From Xylogone sp. PMI_703 (taxonomy: Eukaryota; Ascomycota; Leotiomycetes), in assembly GCA_021399445.1 (NCBI GenBank), contig JAJTUQ010000003.1, positions 744,001 through 808,000 on the forward strand: a stretch of 64,000 bases of DNA. Reading direction: 5' to 3'. Below the pieces are notes generated by a model, which saw nothing but the letters and a program-made list of their open reading frames with translations, searched no databases and was not told where the DNA came from. Shown in pieces: positions 51,461 to 63,535 of this stretch. The first letter of the stretch is position 1. Every line of letters begins with the position of its first letter. Made by a program: the position numbers and the translations under genes.

Positions 51461-53087
51461 ATGACTTCCGATACCATTTCTTTCGCATATTTTGACAATA
51501 TTATTAATGGCAAACGCCATAACTCTACGTCTCGGTCTAGGGCAATTGATCCTTCAACATGTTCACCACTGTGGGAAGTGGCGGTTGCAACAGACGATGA
51601 TACAGAAAAAGCAATAGATGCCGCTCAGAAGTCATTTTCTGAGTGGTCACAGACATCTTGGGAGCAACGACAAGATTTAGTGAGCAAGTTACGAGCAACT
51701 TTGCTAAAATATAGAGAGGAAATGGTTGAGCTACTGATGAAAGAAGCAGGAAAGCCAGTCAGTATTCTCTTCAAATTATGAATCAATTATCTAGAGTCTC
51801 TAATGATGGTCATAAATAGAGGGCGTTCGCAAACTTAGAGGTGGAACATGCGGCGAGATTTCTAGAATTTCATGGTAAAATTTCTAGCGCAACAGAAAGG
51901 AATAAAGTAGACACATACTTATGTTCAAACAGCAAATTCGAAGCTTCCCGAAGAGGTCATAATCCAAGATGATAAGGAGCTTCAACTAACAGAAAGGCTT
52001 CTACCAATCGGCGTAGTAGCCGCTATAAGTCCTTGGAATTTTCCCTTAGTCCTTGCAGTCGGCAAGATAGGCGCAGCACTGATCACCGGTAATTGTGTTA
52101 TTGTGAAGCCGTCTCCATTCACACCGTACAGTGTTTTAAAACTAGCTGAGATGGCTATTGGCATTTTTCCTCCTGGAGTATTTCAGGCCCTCAATGGGGA
52201 CGAATCGCTGGGTCCTTTCCTCGTGGCACATCCCGGTATAAGCAAAATCAGTTTTACAGGCTCAACAGCTACTGGAAAGAAGATTATGGCAGCAGCGAGC
52301 AACACGTTAAAGAGTATAACTTTGGAGCTAGGAGGGAATAATGCCACTATCATCTGTCCTGACATCAATATAGCGAAAGTTGCACCACAGGTCGCATTGG
52401 GTGCATTTTTTAACTCTGGTCAGCTTTGCGTGGCGAGTAAGCGAATCTATGTCCATGAGAATATCTACTCCGAATTCATGAATGCGATTACCAAAGTTGT
52501 GAAGTCCTGGAAGGTTGGGCCCGTCTCAGACCAAGAAGTTATGTTGGGGCCGGTGCAGAATCACACGCAGTTCACTATTGTGCAAGGTTTTTACGAGGAT
52601 TGCCGGCGCAATGGATATAAATTTGCAATTGGCGAAGACGGCGGTGTAGGACAAGGATACTTGTTACACCCTGCAATTATTGACAACCCGCCTGACTCAT
52701 CTAGAATCGTTCAGGAAGAACCATTCGGTATTCTCACACCCATCTCTAAAGGACATAATGATGTGTGACTGACAAATAAAACTTTCAGGTCCGATTATTC
52801 CAATTCAATCCTGGTCATCAGAAGATGAGCTTCTAAGTCGCGTCAACAATACGCTTTCAGGTCTCGGTGGCTCAGTTTGGACAAGTGATGCAACTCGCGC
52901 CCAGCGGATCGCGAGACGTATTGAAGCCGGTACTATATGGATAAATAGCTTTGAAAAACCACTACCTCAGGGATATTTTTCTGGCCACAAAGAGAGTGGT
53001 CTCGGCGGAGAATGGGGGATACGTGGGCTTTATTCATATTGTAAAGTACAGACGATTCATTTTTACAAGGATAGGGTTGGAGAATAA
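51461..53087 (+). CDS. NAD(P)-dependent aldehyde dehydrogenase
   Basis: Predicted 481-aa ALDH that oxidises an aldehyde to the acid. Exons are 51461-51757, 51820-51874, 51933-52727 and 52789-53087, all in phase, with donors GTCAGT, GTAAAA and GTATTC. Diagnostic motifs: SPWNFPL, GNCVIVKPSPFTP, SFTGSTATGK, the catalytic base Glu249 in LELGGNN, the nucleophile Cys283 in NSGQLC, EEPFGP-type and GHKESGLGGEWG near the C-terminus. The length matches the soluble ALDH superfamily. The substrate is unknown; 'aminobutyraldehyde/betaine-like' or a furfural-type ALDH are both possible. It looks intact. A zinc-cluster regulator starts 570 bp downstream. Confidence 0.92.
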
Positions 53088-53655
53088 TACGTTTAGACTG
53101 CCTGTCGGGGCCAAACTGCTTCGTTTGGCTGTTCGACTGAGCAGACTACGATAGAATCCCATGTAGAAAACAAGTCACGAATGTATCCACAAAATCTCCT
53201 AGTTATCGGATAGATGCATCGGCCTAATAAAGGTGGATGAAGAAACAACTCTGAGAACGTATCATATATAGAAGAGTTAATAATAGTCTTAGCATAGAGG
53301 CGCTGTATTACCACATTGTTGACGGGCCAGCTGTAATCAACGCAAATTTACCATGTCTCCCCACAAATCATGAAGCGTGGAGAGTTAGAGCGGCGAGAGC
53401 GGAGAGCGGAGGAAAGGGTGTATGTCTAGACCACGCTAGTGTCACCCCGTCATGCACATCTACCGCTCCCGCGACTTACTTCCTCAACTTCCACAACACC
53501 ACATTGCACACTTGCCCCAGCTCGAACCCTAATTGGTGCAGCCGTTATCTGTCTAGACACTAGTATCAACTGATCTTTTCATGTATGGCGAACCTATGCC
53601 TGGCTAGCACCTGCTGCTTCACCTCTCTTGTGTGGCTTACACAGTCCACCCCGCC
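53088..53655. other. Intergenic spacer upstream of the zinc-cluster regulator
   Basis: Holds the ALDH 3' flank and the regulator promoter. 53380-53420 is purine-rich (gagcggcgagagcgg-like). No gene is seen. Confidence 0.5.
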
Positions 53656-56184
53656 ATGATGCTTTCGCAGGTCCAAGACCAACAAGATGATTCGCTCTTA
53701 TTCGGAGAAGGTAGCAACGGCGCTGGTTCTGCAGACGGGCTGAAAGAGGAACCTGCGAAAATACAGTTCAAAGCTTGCAAAGGGTGCAGAAACCGAAGAG
53801 TTCAGTGTGATATCTATAAAACCGGTCCTCCTTGCACTTACTGCCGTCTCTATGATACCCAATGCGTTCCGGCCGATTCCAAATACAGGAAGTAAGCTCT
53901 CCTGACTTTATTTGACTCTAAAGGATGTGCTAATAATGGGTTGGTAATTTCAGAAGGAAGCGTCAGGATACGACCGAAACCGTCGAGTCAACCCAATTGC
54001 TACCGAACACGGGTGTAAATAATAAAGTGGATGATGTAGACGTCCTCGTGAGATTGCATGGCTATGACTCCTTGCTATTGGATCCCAATCAGCTCGGGCA
54101 TTTACTGCAACCAAGAGCGGGTTCGGAAGAAAACCCAACGGGCACAGCAACTGCTCAATCAACCGACACAGAGACTCTCTTATCAGGGTCCTCTGCTAAC
54201 GCAAACAAATCATTGACTCCTTCTTCTTTTCCGCTCCCGTCTTATATCAAACGACTTCCTCCCAGTCTACAACCAGAAGATATTCAGTATCTTTGGATGA
54301 AGGGTGCTCTCTCCCTACCTAATATTTTATTGAGAGATAAGCTCATTGAGGCATTTATTCAACACGTATATCCATCATTGCCCTTGATAGATCTACAACA
54401 GTTTGTTCGAACTGTGAATAATTCAGGTAAAGATGGAGTGAGTATAAGCTTGATCTTGTTCCAGGCCATCATGTTTGCAGGAGCAGCCTTTGTAGACCTT
54501 TCGGATTTGCAGAATGTCGGATATAGTACTCGAAGAGAAGCACGGAAAGCGCTCTATCAGAAGGCAAGGGCAAGTGGGACTTACAATTGTATATTACGCA
54601 TACAAAATAACTAACGTCTTATCACAGCTTCTATACCAGTTTGACTGTGAACCTGATCGCCTTTCAGTTGTTCAAGCTCTTCTACTGATAACGTACCAGC
54701 ATGAGAATCCGACTGATGGGAAGGATGAGCGACATTGGCTCTCCGTGGCGATATCTCTTGCATATACCATTGGTCTTCACAGAAATCCTAGCTCCTTAAA
54801 TCTAATTGAAAAGGACTTGCGGTTACGGAAGCGCGTTTGGTGGTCCTGCGTGATGAGAGATAGGCTTCTTGCCTTGGGCATGAAGAAAGTGCCATTAATT
54901 GACGATAAAAACTACGATGTGCCTATGCTCACACTTGAGGACTTTGACATTCCAAATCATCAGGATAACTCAACAATGCCGCCGGAATGGAGTATGGCTA
55001 ATAATACTTCCCTTTTGCTTGATCTAGCTACCATTTGCATTGCTAAAGCTAAAATTTGTCTCTGTGTTGGACATATATTATCAAGTCAATACTTCGAATA
55101 TGTCCGCGATCAAGGGATGGAGGAAACCGAGGATGGCAAAACTCGCTCCAGAGCAGTTCTTGCTCCAAAAATGTTACCCGATGACGCTGATAGTATCCGG
55201 CATTGTGATGATGAGCTTAATGAATGGTTTCGCAGTCTACCTCCTGCGTGCCACTATACGCCTCCAAATGAAGAAGACCTTCGACAGAAGGGCTCTTCTA
55301 TTCTCGTAGAGCGTGCTCTACTTCATATGATTTATTATTCCGCTAGCTGTACGCTTTATCGACCACAAGTTTTGACTCAAATAAAGACACCTGCCCAGGC
55401 TGTTTCGCAGGACAGGATTCGCGCCAGTACGAAGAAGGCTACGAAGCTTATTATAGATTTGTACAGGCTCAACCTTACTCGGTATCTTCCGGGGACTGCA
55501 GTTACGGTGCTGTTCCCGCTGGTTACTATTCACCTTATGGACATCAAATCCGCCAGCGAGGAAACTCGTGAGGAGGCTATTGAAGGACTATCACAGTGTA
55601 TGAGCGTTCTACGTGAACTTCGAGATACATACCACCCAGCAGATGATGCCTCTGGATTTTTCGAGACCGTTCTCACACAAGCAAATATTGGAATTAGACC
55701 TGAGAGCCTGTTTCGCGCCAGAGATTCCGTCCAGAGGGCGCCAGAGTCAGAATCCGAGTCTGATTCAGAATCGCAAGAATCAGGAGAGCATGAGGTAGAA
55801 GACCTGCCGAAAAATAACAATTTGGATAATTCTGATACAATACCTGGGACTGATTTCGCCCCAGACCCCTCACTACTTCATGATGTTACCAATCTAGAAG
55901 AGATAAGCGGAAATATGGACTTTGACTTCCAAAATCTAAATTTTGTGGCAGAATCTTATGCAAATGACCTATCATTCCTGTTCAACAGCGATTCTGTCAG
56001 CTCTGATCCTGACCAGTTTCACCGCTATGTTGATGGCGATAATATGTATGGTCACAATCCGTTTGGCATTATGGATGACTTTACCCAGACCAATCCCGAC
56101 GCGGGGATTGAGGCTACGGAAGGTATATACGATGACGGCGATGGGCACAATATAGGATGGAGTACGGGCCATGGAGTGGGATAG
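53656..56184 (+). CDS. Zn2Cys6 transcription factor with GC-AG intron, 802 aa
   Basis: Exons are 53656-53891, 53954-54569 and 54628-56184. ATG 53656 (MMLSQVQD) is the first in frame. The zinc cluster is CKGC-x6-C-x8-CTYC-x6-C at about residues 40-68. The middle is a Fungal_trans domain (LPPYIKRLPPSLQPEDIQYLWMKGAL-type region; then HWLSVAISLAYTIGLHRNP and RKRVWWSCVMRDRL). The C-terminal 150 residues are acidic and Ser/Asn-rich, a probable activation region. The second intron (54570-54627) uses a GC donor (GCAAGT) with a CTAAC branch and CACAG acceptor; no GT donor there keeps the frame. This layout resembles the cutinase-regulator type of fungal zinc-cluster proteins. It could control the neighbouring ALDH, by position only. 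Confidence 0.86.
54570..54627 (+). other. GC-AG intron
   Basis: The donor reads AGG/GCAAGT and the acceptor ATCACAG. Joining at this intron links KALYQKAR to LLYQFDCEPDRL, the continuous sequence expected for a Fungal_trans domain. The alternatives at GTGGGA or GTATAT shift the frame. Confidence 0.75.
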
Positions 56185-57709
56185 TCCCTCTTCATATACT
56201 CCAAAAGGAATCTACTGAGCGTTCGTAGCAATTCACTCGAATCCTGTGTCTGTATTAATAGCTTCCTTTTCAAGTTTTAGCCGGCGTTATCTTCGTAATA
56301 CCGCTCCAACATTATTAACCTTGTTTCTTGACTATCCTCCTTGACTTGGTTCATCTCATCAGAGCCCCATCAATGCATCCAACTAAGTCAAGGCCCCTCC
56401 GCCACTTATTTTCCGTAGCGTTACGTCCACATTATCAGAGATCAGGCAGTTCAAACACGAACTGATTAACACCTAAGAACCTGCTTTTTGCCTATTGGTC
56501 GAATCTACTTATCTTTATATTAAAACTAGGCGTGAAAAGAAGTATCTCTATTAGCTCCTGAGCCGGAAGGTGTTCTAAAAATAACCATTATGTACTGAAC
56601 TTTGAATAACACTACAAAGGCTCAATTTGATTGACTGATATTGATTAAATACGCTATTGAGGCTATAATTAATCATTACAAACTTATGTTTTAATTCAAT
56701 TGATTGTAAAGGGATCATGTGGCGTTGTGGTTCAATTATCCATGTCAAAAGATATTGTATTTCGAACGAGTTTATTTCGCATTCTTGTTACATTGATTAT
56801 TTCCCGCGAATTTACTCTAACTACAATGAAAATGATATCATTCGATAGAGAATTTCACATAGAATTCAAATATTATATTTACACCTGGGCTGGATGTACT
56901 AATGAATTATTAAAAAGTATACAAGTTTAACCTTCAAATATCCGATTATATAATTTGCCATTTTAATATGAATATATTATACCGCCTTCCTAAAATGGTA
57001 TAGCTGTAGATAAAATCCGTCGAATCGGATTCGAATTGCTGACAAATACGATCAGATTTCCAGCCAATAAAATCGGTCTGTTATGACCCAGCAATTACTC
57101 TATTGAGTGTAGAATTTTGACTCAAAGCTTTTCTCTACTAGAGATACTGGAGATTATGCAAGCTTGTGAGAGAACAAGATAGAAGAAAGATCAATTGCTG
57201 TGGAACAAGTAAGAATGAGTGCAAGGTAGCAACTCAGTACGTAAACTGGGAGAAACGAGGTGGAAAGGGATCAGTATGATACACCAATTAGAGCTAGGTT
57301 AGGTAATCGGTATCTGTCGGCAAGGGCCTTTCGGACTTTCCTGTCGAAAATGTCCGTGGCTGATTAATATATACAATAGATCTCGTACCTTTGTGTTTGC
57401 TCAGTCTCTTTTCAAAGATGATCTGGATATATTGTAACTTACTAAATTTACGTAGCTTCCATTGATTGTGGCTTTTCAAAAAGTCCGTCTTGATTAGCAA
57501 GCACGACTAGAGATTGTAGCTAGCTCCATTCACTGCTGCGACAGATGTCTCTTTTCAAGCTACTGTCCATTATATCAAATGGATATATGTATATCACAAT
57601 GGTTCTTCATTTTTATGGAGACCTCATCAACTAAACAAATAACCTACTTTTTCAATTGAGCTTCTGTAGAGTGTGATTGCTGAAGATTAGCCCATTCCGA
57701 TCCAAAAAA
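56185..57709. other. AT-rich intergenic region of 1.5 kb
   Basis: Contains the regulator's 3' flank and mostly AT-rich DNA. A plus-strand frame at 56700-56930 is probably chance. A small inverted repeat (aaatccgtcgaatcggatt) lies near 57016. Confidence 0.5.
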
Positions 57710-58463
57710 ATGGCTATCATCGAGATTATACATTTGGATATCGAATCACAGCTCGCGGCGAGCTCACCAAGCACAGCAGTTGACAACACAGTCCGGAAAG
57801 CTACCGAGACCCTCAGTAAGATAAAACCACCCCAGCCCTTCGTCTTTGGTACGCAGGTGCAGGATAAAGGTACCATTCAAATTACGTCGGAACTGGATGC
57901 TGTCCAGGACAATGTAGACCTTGAAACTATTGTGGAATCCAGCTCCTTTATAAAGGCTTTACACAACGCCTGTGGCGAGCCTCGCAACATTTTTCATGTC
58001 GATCTCAGCCGTTCAGCATTCGGTCCTGATGGGCTTGCTACAGCCAACGTGATTGAATGTGTGCAGAACTACTTTCCAGCTTCACGCGTTACCCCGGAGT
58101 TCCAGAAACGAATCGAGAAGGATTTCCTAAAGTTTGATGAAATATATAGCAAAGGAGCAAAGGGAAATTTGAGCTGGGCATCTGGTTGGGTGTTAGAAGA
58201 GCAGGAGCATCGAGACATCAAAGGCGAGAAGGCCAAGTGTTTTTTCGTTATTAGGGGATGGGAAAGCATGGATCACTTTGAGGAATCGTTGAAGAATGAT
58301 GCCTATAAGGAGGCCATACCACTCCTGTTCGCGTGGAACGCGCCATGGAAGATGGTAAGTCCCCGATTCGCACCTACAAATCAATGTTAGAATGTTAATA
58401 GTATAGTGGCATGTCGAGCGCAAAGTCATTAGTGATCGTGGCGAGATCCAGCTTGATGCATGA
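57710..58463 (+). CDS. Dimeric alpha/beta-barrel-like protein
   Basis: Predicted 233-aa protein. Exon 1 is 57710-58354, starting at ATG 57710 (MAIIEIIHLDI). After a GTAAGT intron the acceptor GTATAG (58406) gives a short last exon, 58407-58463, encoding WHVERKVISDRGEIQLDA and TGA. Two halves each carry a strand-helix pattern, with a second-half IRGWESMDHFEES...AIPLLFAW segment. This fits the ABM/EthD-like ferredoxin barrels in which proteins have one or two such units. No signal peptide or catalytic triad is seen. Homologues are usually uncharacterised fungal proteins. The enzymatic role is not inferable. Confidence 0.65.
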
Positions 58464-59149
58464 GTTGTCAGTAGCTGTGACGCTGGTGAAGCTGGATATA
58501 GTAGTGGGCTTCTCCGCGAACTAGTCGTAAACAAGACTGACGGCTGTGATTCAGGGCACATTTCAAAGATCTAGGTGGATATTATTAGTTCTTATAACTA
58601 TGCTAGGCTCGATAAGTTACTGTCGATTCTTAAACGTGCTTTTTTTCGCGTAAAATGGGCCTGCGTTATCACTTTTGTACGCGAGACGCGCTTAAACTCG
58701 ATGAATGAGGATCGGTGAGCTTGTATTTGTTATATTATTGTATATTTAAAGCTTTAATTGAAAGTTATAACTCATAGAATTAGAGCTCTTTCTGTAAAGG
58801 TTATTGTCAATTAAGAAACTTTCACTAAATGGCTCAAATTGACCGTAAAATCAAGAGCAAAAACAATTAATCTTACTATTAGCAGATCCTGATTTAGAGT
58901 ATGTAATAATAGTTAATTCAAATGAATCTTTACTTTTAGAGACCGTTATAACCTCACGTTATAGCCTTAGGCGCCGATGCTAGGAACCCAGGGCCAGCGA
59001 GCCGTCTCATAAAGTACCTTATTAATATTTATTCAATCGTTCTATGATAATGAATATAAAGAAACTAATACGGAAATATAAAGCCCTAACACTCATCTAA
59101 AGACACCTTATAATAATTGGATTAACTTACACACTAGATCCATAAAATG
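58464..59149. other. AT-rich spacer
   Basis: No coding sequence seen. Rich in TA/TTA steps, consistent with decayed DNA. Confidence 0.5.
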
Positions 59150-60640
59150 TCATGGTATCCAGAAGCATCGACTGATCCCTATAGAAATGTCCTCATTTAT
59201 GACGGTAACGGACGTATAATCGGAGGTCGGTGATAGTTCCAATAGTTAGTTGCAAGTAAATCAAATGAGTTAATGATATTGAATCTCACAGGGTTAATGA
59301 TTAGAGAACATCACAGATATATTACAAATATATTACAAACAAAATATTTCATCGTTATTATAGAACCATTTTCAGATTTCCCTCTAAAGATGAATGGGTG
59401 ATTTTCTCCCTTAATAGCGATGGCTTAATATATCAAAAACTAGAAGAAAGGCAAGATCTTATGCTTGCGCCTAGTAAATATATTATTTTAAAGCTTAGTA
59501 TGTAAAATATGGTATAGCACTACTAAAACATGTTTCAAATGCTAATTATGATTTATATCAGAATGCACGTAAGATTCATCAGTCATCTGAAAGTGTTCCT
59601 CGACGAGTAGTAGTATTAGGGTCAAGTCACCAAGAATTTAGAGATATGGAGCAATTAGTAAGCTTTGAGAAAGATACTAGTATGGAAATACAGCTAAGTT
59701 CATACAGCAAATATGCTTCCGCGATGGTCTCAGAGAGAGAGTGTTCAAATCTGTGCAATCACCGGACAAGATTTCCCAGCAAGACACGATCCATACAATG
59801 GTCTTGAAGCTGCACATCCAATAACTCGAGTAGAAGAATGAGAGCAACAAGGATACAAAAACTGGATAACAGAAGTGATGAGCGTCAGATAGGACAATCA
59901 AAATTGTACTCGCTACAAAATGGCCTCCGTCTCAGCATGAATGATCATGGTAATTGGAATAAGTTTAATATTGGAGTTAAGCCCGAGGAACAGTCCATCC
60001 AAAAAAAAGAAAATTCAATAATGAGTTTTCTGATTTACAAACCCTTGAGGAGATAAAACAATTACTTGAGGATGCACGTAAAGATATTATTCAGAACCAG
60101 AATCGTATCCCCTTTGTTGCCAAATGAACCAGTAGAAACTCAAAGTTGAGTTATCAAGTTATCTAAGTAAGATGAACATTTCTTTGGTTATTTAACTTTG
60201 AAATTTCTTCTTGCTAATTAGAAATATCCGGGATATTACGTGTTAGCAGAGAACGCGAGCGATTCCTTGTTAATATTAGAACCCATCTCGACGTATGTTT
60301 CTTTCTTCCCTTCCTCATACTTTTTTGTCTCACATCTAACTACTTCTAGGATAATTACAGAATTATCTGCTTTAGTAAGGGTCCTTCAGTCGTGGGCAAC
60401 CCCAGGCTTATGGACAGTGTTATTAACTGCAGCAATCCAAACCACCGACTAAGCCCAGAGGTTCTTCGCTGACACTTTCGAATATGCGGTTTACGAAACC
60501 TGAGAGGGAATGCAAGTCCTCAGTGGGAACATGATCTAGGATCTGACATTAGAGAGGTCTTGAATCAACCGGATGCACGCGAACGCATGGAAGGGAAGTT
60601 ATTTACACGCCTAGGATCCATGCTTGCACCAATTTTTCTT
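59150..60640 (+). pseudogene. Decayed HNH-endonuclease-domain gene
   Basis: Fragments appear in the order expected for the fungal HNH_2-type protein family, but in different frames with stops between them. They are WYPEASTDPYRNVLIYDGNG (59156 on), DEWVIFSLNSDGLIY (59390 on), CAITGQDFP with LEAAHPITRVEE (59755-59840), a stop, then GYKNWITE, KLYSLQNGLRLSMNDH (near 59900), and finally LRNLRGNASPQWEHD and GSDIREV...DARERMEGKLF (60490-60605). The Cys, Ala-Ala-His and QNGL core motifs of the nuclease are still legible. There is no start-to-stop frame. The surrounding AT bias suggests C-to-T type decay. Confidence 0.72.
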
Positions 60641-61637
60641 TAGCTAACTGATCACGACTACAATGATCCAAAAGAATAAGGTTTGTCCTTTCAGAAATAT
60701 TGTAATTGGTACCAGAAAGAGGACGTTCACCCTCTTAGATCAAATCTAGTTGAGAAGGAATCTATACATATCTACTCCAGCAATATCATCTTCCATACAT
60801 GCTAAAACCTGATCCACGTTCGGTGGCGGTGAATCGGAATCTGGGTTCTTGGTCCGGTTAAAAACTACGTATAAATAACCGGCCGTTCAGCCTTCTTTTC
60901 CTCTCTCGCTGGCCAGAAAACGATTGGATTAGCAGTCAGAAACCCCTGGCAAGCTGATCTAATAGGAAGATTGGAGAAGATACTAGTTTAAAACCATAGA
61001 TAGTTCAATACACATTCTTTTAGTAATATAGATGTTGAAAAGGGGCTATAGGCATCCTCAAGATTTGAGCTGCAAGTTACCCTTACTTGAGGTCGAGATT
61101 AGCCTCGGAGGTAGCTTGATCGACTTAATACATAGCGATGTAAGAATTAATACGTTTTGAGGGCTAACTTTACTTTCTACGCGTTCACTATATTGCCTCT
61201 AATGAAGTGGCTAATTTTTTTGTTGCACATCTAGATTTTATATACCGGATGAGGATCCTCACTTAGGGCGCGTAGATTTGGCTCCCCCAATTCTGCGGTG
61301 ATAAGCAAAGATAGTGCTAATGAGACTAGAATGATTAAAAGTAATTACACAAATTAAGGAAACGCTACTGAGACAGTAAACCTCCAATAATTCATCAATG
61401 ATTTTAATAAAACTTAGTCCAGATGAAGAAATCAAAGCTTAGGCGTTAGAAGAAAGTTCTATTCACCGACTAAGCTAATATAGCTGATGAAACCTCTCGA
61501 GACTCCGGAGCAATGCCACATCTTGCTAATGCACATTACCGTGTCGAATATAGCAGAGCTTAAGCATGGATACTAACGGGGAAGATCTTCAAAATGTCTG
61601 CAGCAAGAACAAGAATTTTGAGATCAAAATTCAGGGA
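60641..61637. other. AT-rich spacer without a gene
   Basis: Only short frames. It separates the HNH remnant from the 3' end of the synthetase gene. Confidence 0.5.
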
Positions 61638-63535
61638 TCATTCTGCTTTTGGATCTCGTGTTCGGTCAGGTACCGCACCCGCAACCTTCGCCTCTTTCTC
61701 AAGCGCCTTCTGGGCCTTCTTTGCTTCAACAGCTTGTTGCTTTGCCAGTTTCTTTGCCTGATTCTTCGAGTTAGGGTCCTTGCCAGACTCAGCTGACGCC
61801 GATTCAGACGGTTTGCTATTTTCCACAAAAGAGAGAGTAGAAGTTCCTCGGAATAGAAGTGGTCTAGGTGTCATAAAGTGGTCGAGAACCTCATCTGTTA
61901 CCTTGGCCCGCCGCTCTTGAAACGCAGTGCAGTACTTCGCCAACTCATCCGCACACCTTTTCTTAATCTCACCGGTTAACATCTTTCCGCTTTTGTAGTC
62001 TTGACGGATTTGTTCAAGTTCCTCGTCGTCCTTCATCCTATTAGTATAGTCATGAAGAGAGCTCAATCTATCACACATACATCTAAGAAGAATCTCAAAT
62101 ACTGATAACTAACGTCAATCTCCGGGTCACCTCCTTTCTCACGGTGCTCTTCGACAGTTGGTTGGCCACCGCTAAAGGCCCCTTGTATCTTCTTCAGGAT
62201 TTGCTTCGGGCTATCTGTAACTTTAATAGCGCTAGAATCAATAGAAGCCGACATTTTTGAGCCAGGTCCTTGAAGTGCATCTAAAAATTTAGAGTGGATA
62301 AGTGATGGCTTTGCATACTTGAGTTGTTGAGCAACATCTCTAGGAGATGTCAGTTAGTATCCAAAATTCCTTAACACCAGTTGGGTAGTTGAGAAGGGAA
62401 TAAAATAATTGAAGGGGATATTCCTCCTGAATAACGCACCTTGTAAGCCTAAAGTAAACATCTTGGTCGATTGCTTTTAAAGGTCAGCCATCTCTAGACT
62501 TGAAGAAATAGAGATATATCATGACTGACCACATGGGATAAGACATGGTATACTGGCTGTGCGTGGATCTGAGCCAAAAACTTCTGGGAAGGAATTGGCA
62601 AAGGAAGTAGCTGCTTGAACAGCAGGAAATTGAACCTTTCCAATACTAGTACTAGATGTGAAACCAAAGGCAGCATCCGCAGTTCCTCGATTTATTCTCT
62701 AAGATTGATTAATAACGTAATCCGTATTATGCTATACATAACAAACCTTAGCTATCCGAGTAATATTTTTATAGAATTCATTCCCCATGTAACTATAGTC
62801 ACTGAATATGAAAGTCCTATCTGGATTTAAACCAGTTGCAATAATATCTTTTGCATTTTCACGGGCGTAACGTTCGAAGTCGGTTACGTCAGTATCAGGA
62901 CCACTAATAAGATATTTCTCATCTACAGTAATTAGCATATGTTATCGCCAAAAACCAGATCAGAAAGACGAACCATCTGTCAACATAATTATGAGAGGCG
63001 CGTCAAAAACATCCGATAACCATTTTGTTAACTGTAAGACATTAATATCTGCATGAATAGCTGATTTTTCCTTCCCAGTGGTTGTTGATTGATCGTATGG
63101 TGGCTCGTTTTCATTTCCATTTGGCTTAGTTTAAACTTACTTCGAAGGGGATCACGTGACCTATGTGAATTCCTTTGAACAGTTAGATTTTTTTCAACGC
63201 CAAGGAAAAAGGATTCTACCGTCAGACGATGGCCCACGTCCCGTATAACAAAAGAAAGGTTCGTTCCTTTCGTATCGATCGAGGATCGCTTCAAGATCGC
63301 GGTGCGAAAAAACAATTTTCCGTCGGAGAAACCTATGGGGTTCCTGTCCCGTGACGCGGCGGAACCGCTCCAGCAGTGCATCATCGATCAGACTGGTTCC
63401 AAAATTTTCAACGAGTTTCGTATAGTCTATCGCCTTGACCTTGCCGTCCTCTCCAATCTCGCCCGTGACGCTCCACGGCGTGACGCTCTGCTCCTGAGAG
63501 GCCAGGGCGTCCGGGTTGTCGGAGGGGTTCTCCAT
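61638..63535 (-). CDS. Tryptophanyl-tRNA synthetase paralogue lacking the HIGH motif, 474 aa
   Basis: Eight exons splice in phase: 63220-63535, 63141-63160, 62974-63031, 62747-62922, 62530-62698, 62440-62473, 62081-62339 and 61638-62030. The protein follows the eukaryotic cytosolic Trp[64 protein letters not shown]...LTDDEKYL, FARENAKD-like helix, [25 protein letters not shown] (286-290), [28 protein letters not shown] and a Lys/Ala-rich C-tail. After SSD the expected M-H-x-G-H (class I 'HIGH') is absent; the exon join gives SSDG-HVIPFE, and the only alternative donor does not restore it. The normal role is charging tRNA-Trp; this copy is probably impaired or repurposed. Confidence 0.82.

Noticed and set aside
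56990..57060. Possible tRNA 3' half (ggattcgaatt)
   Set aside because: Only a T-loop-like string and a small inverted repeat; no full cloverleaf on either strand.
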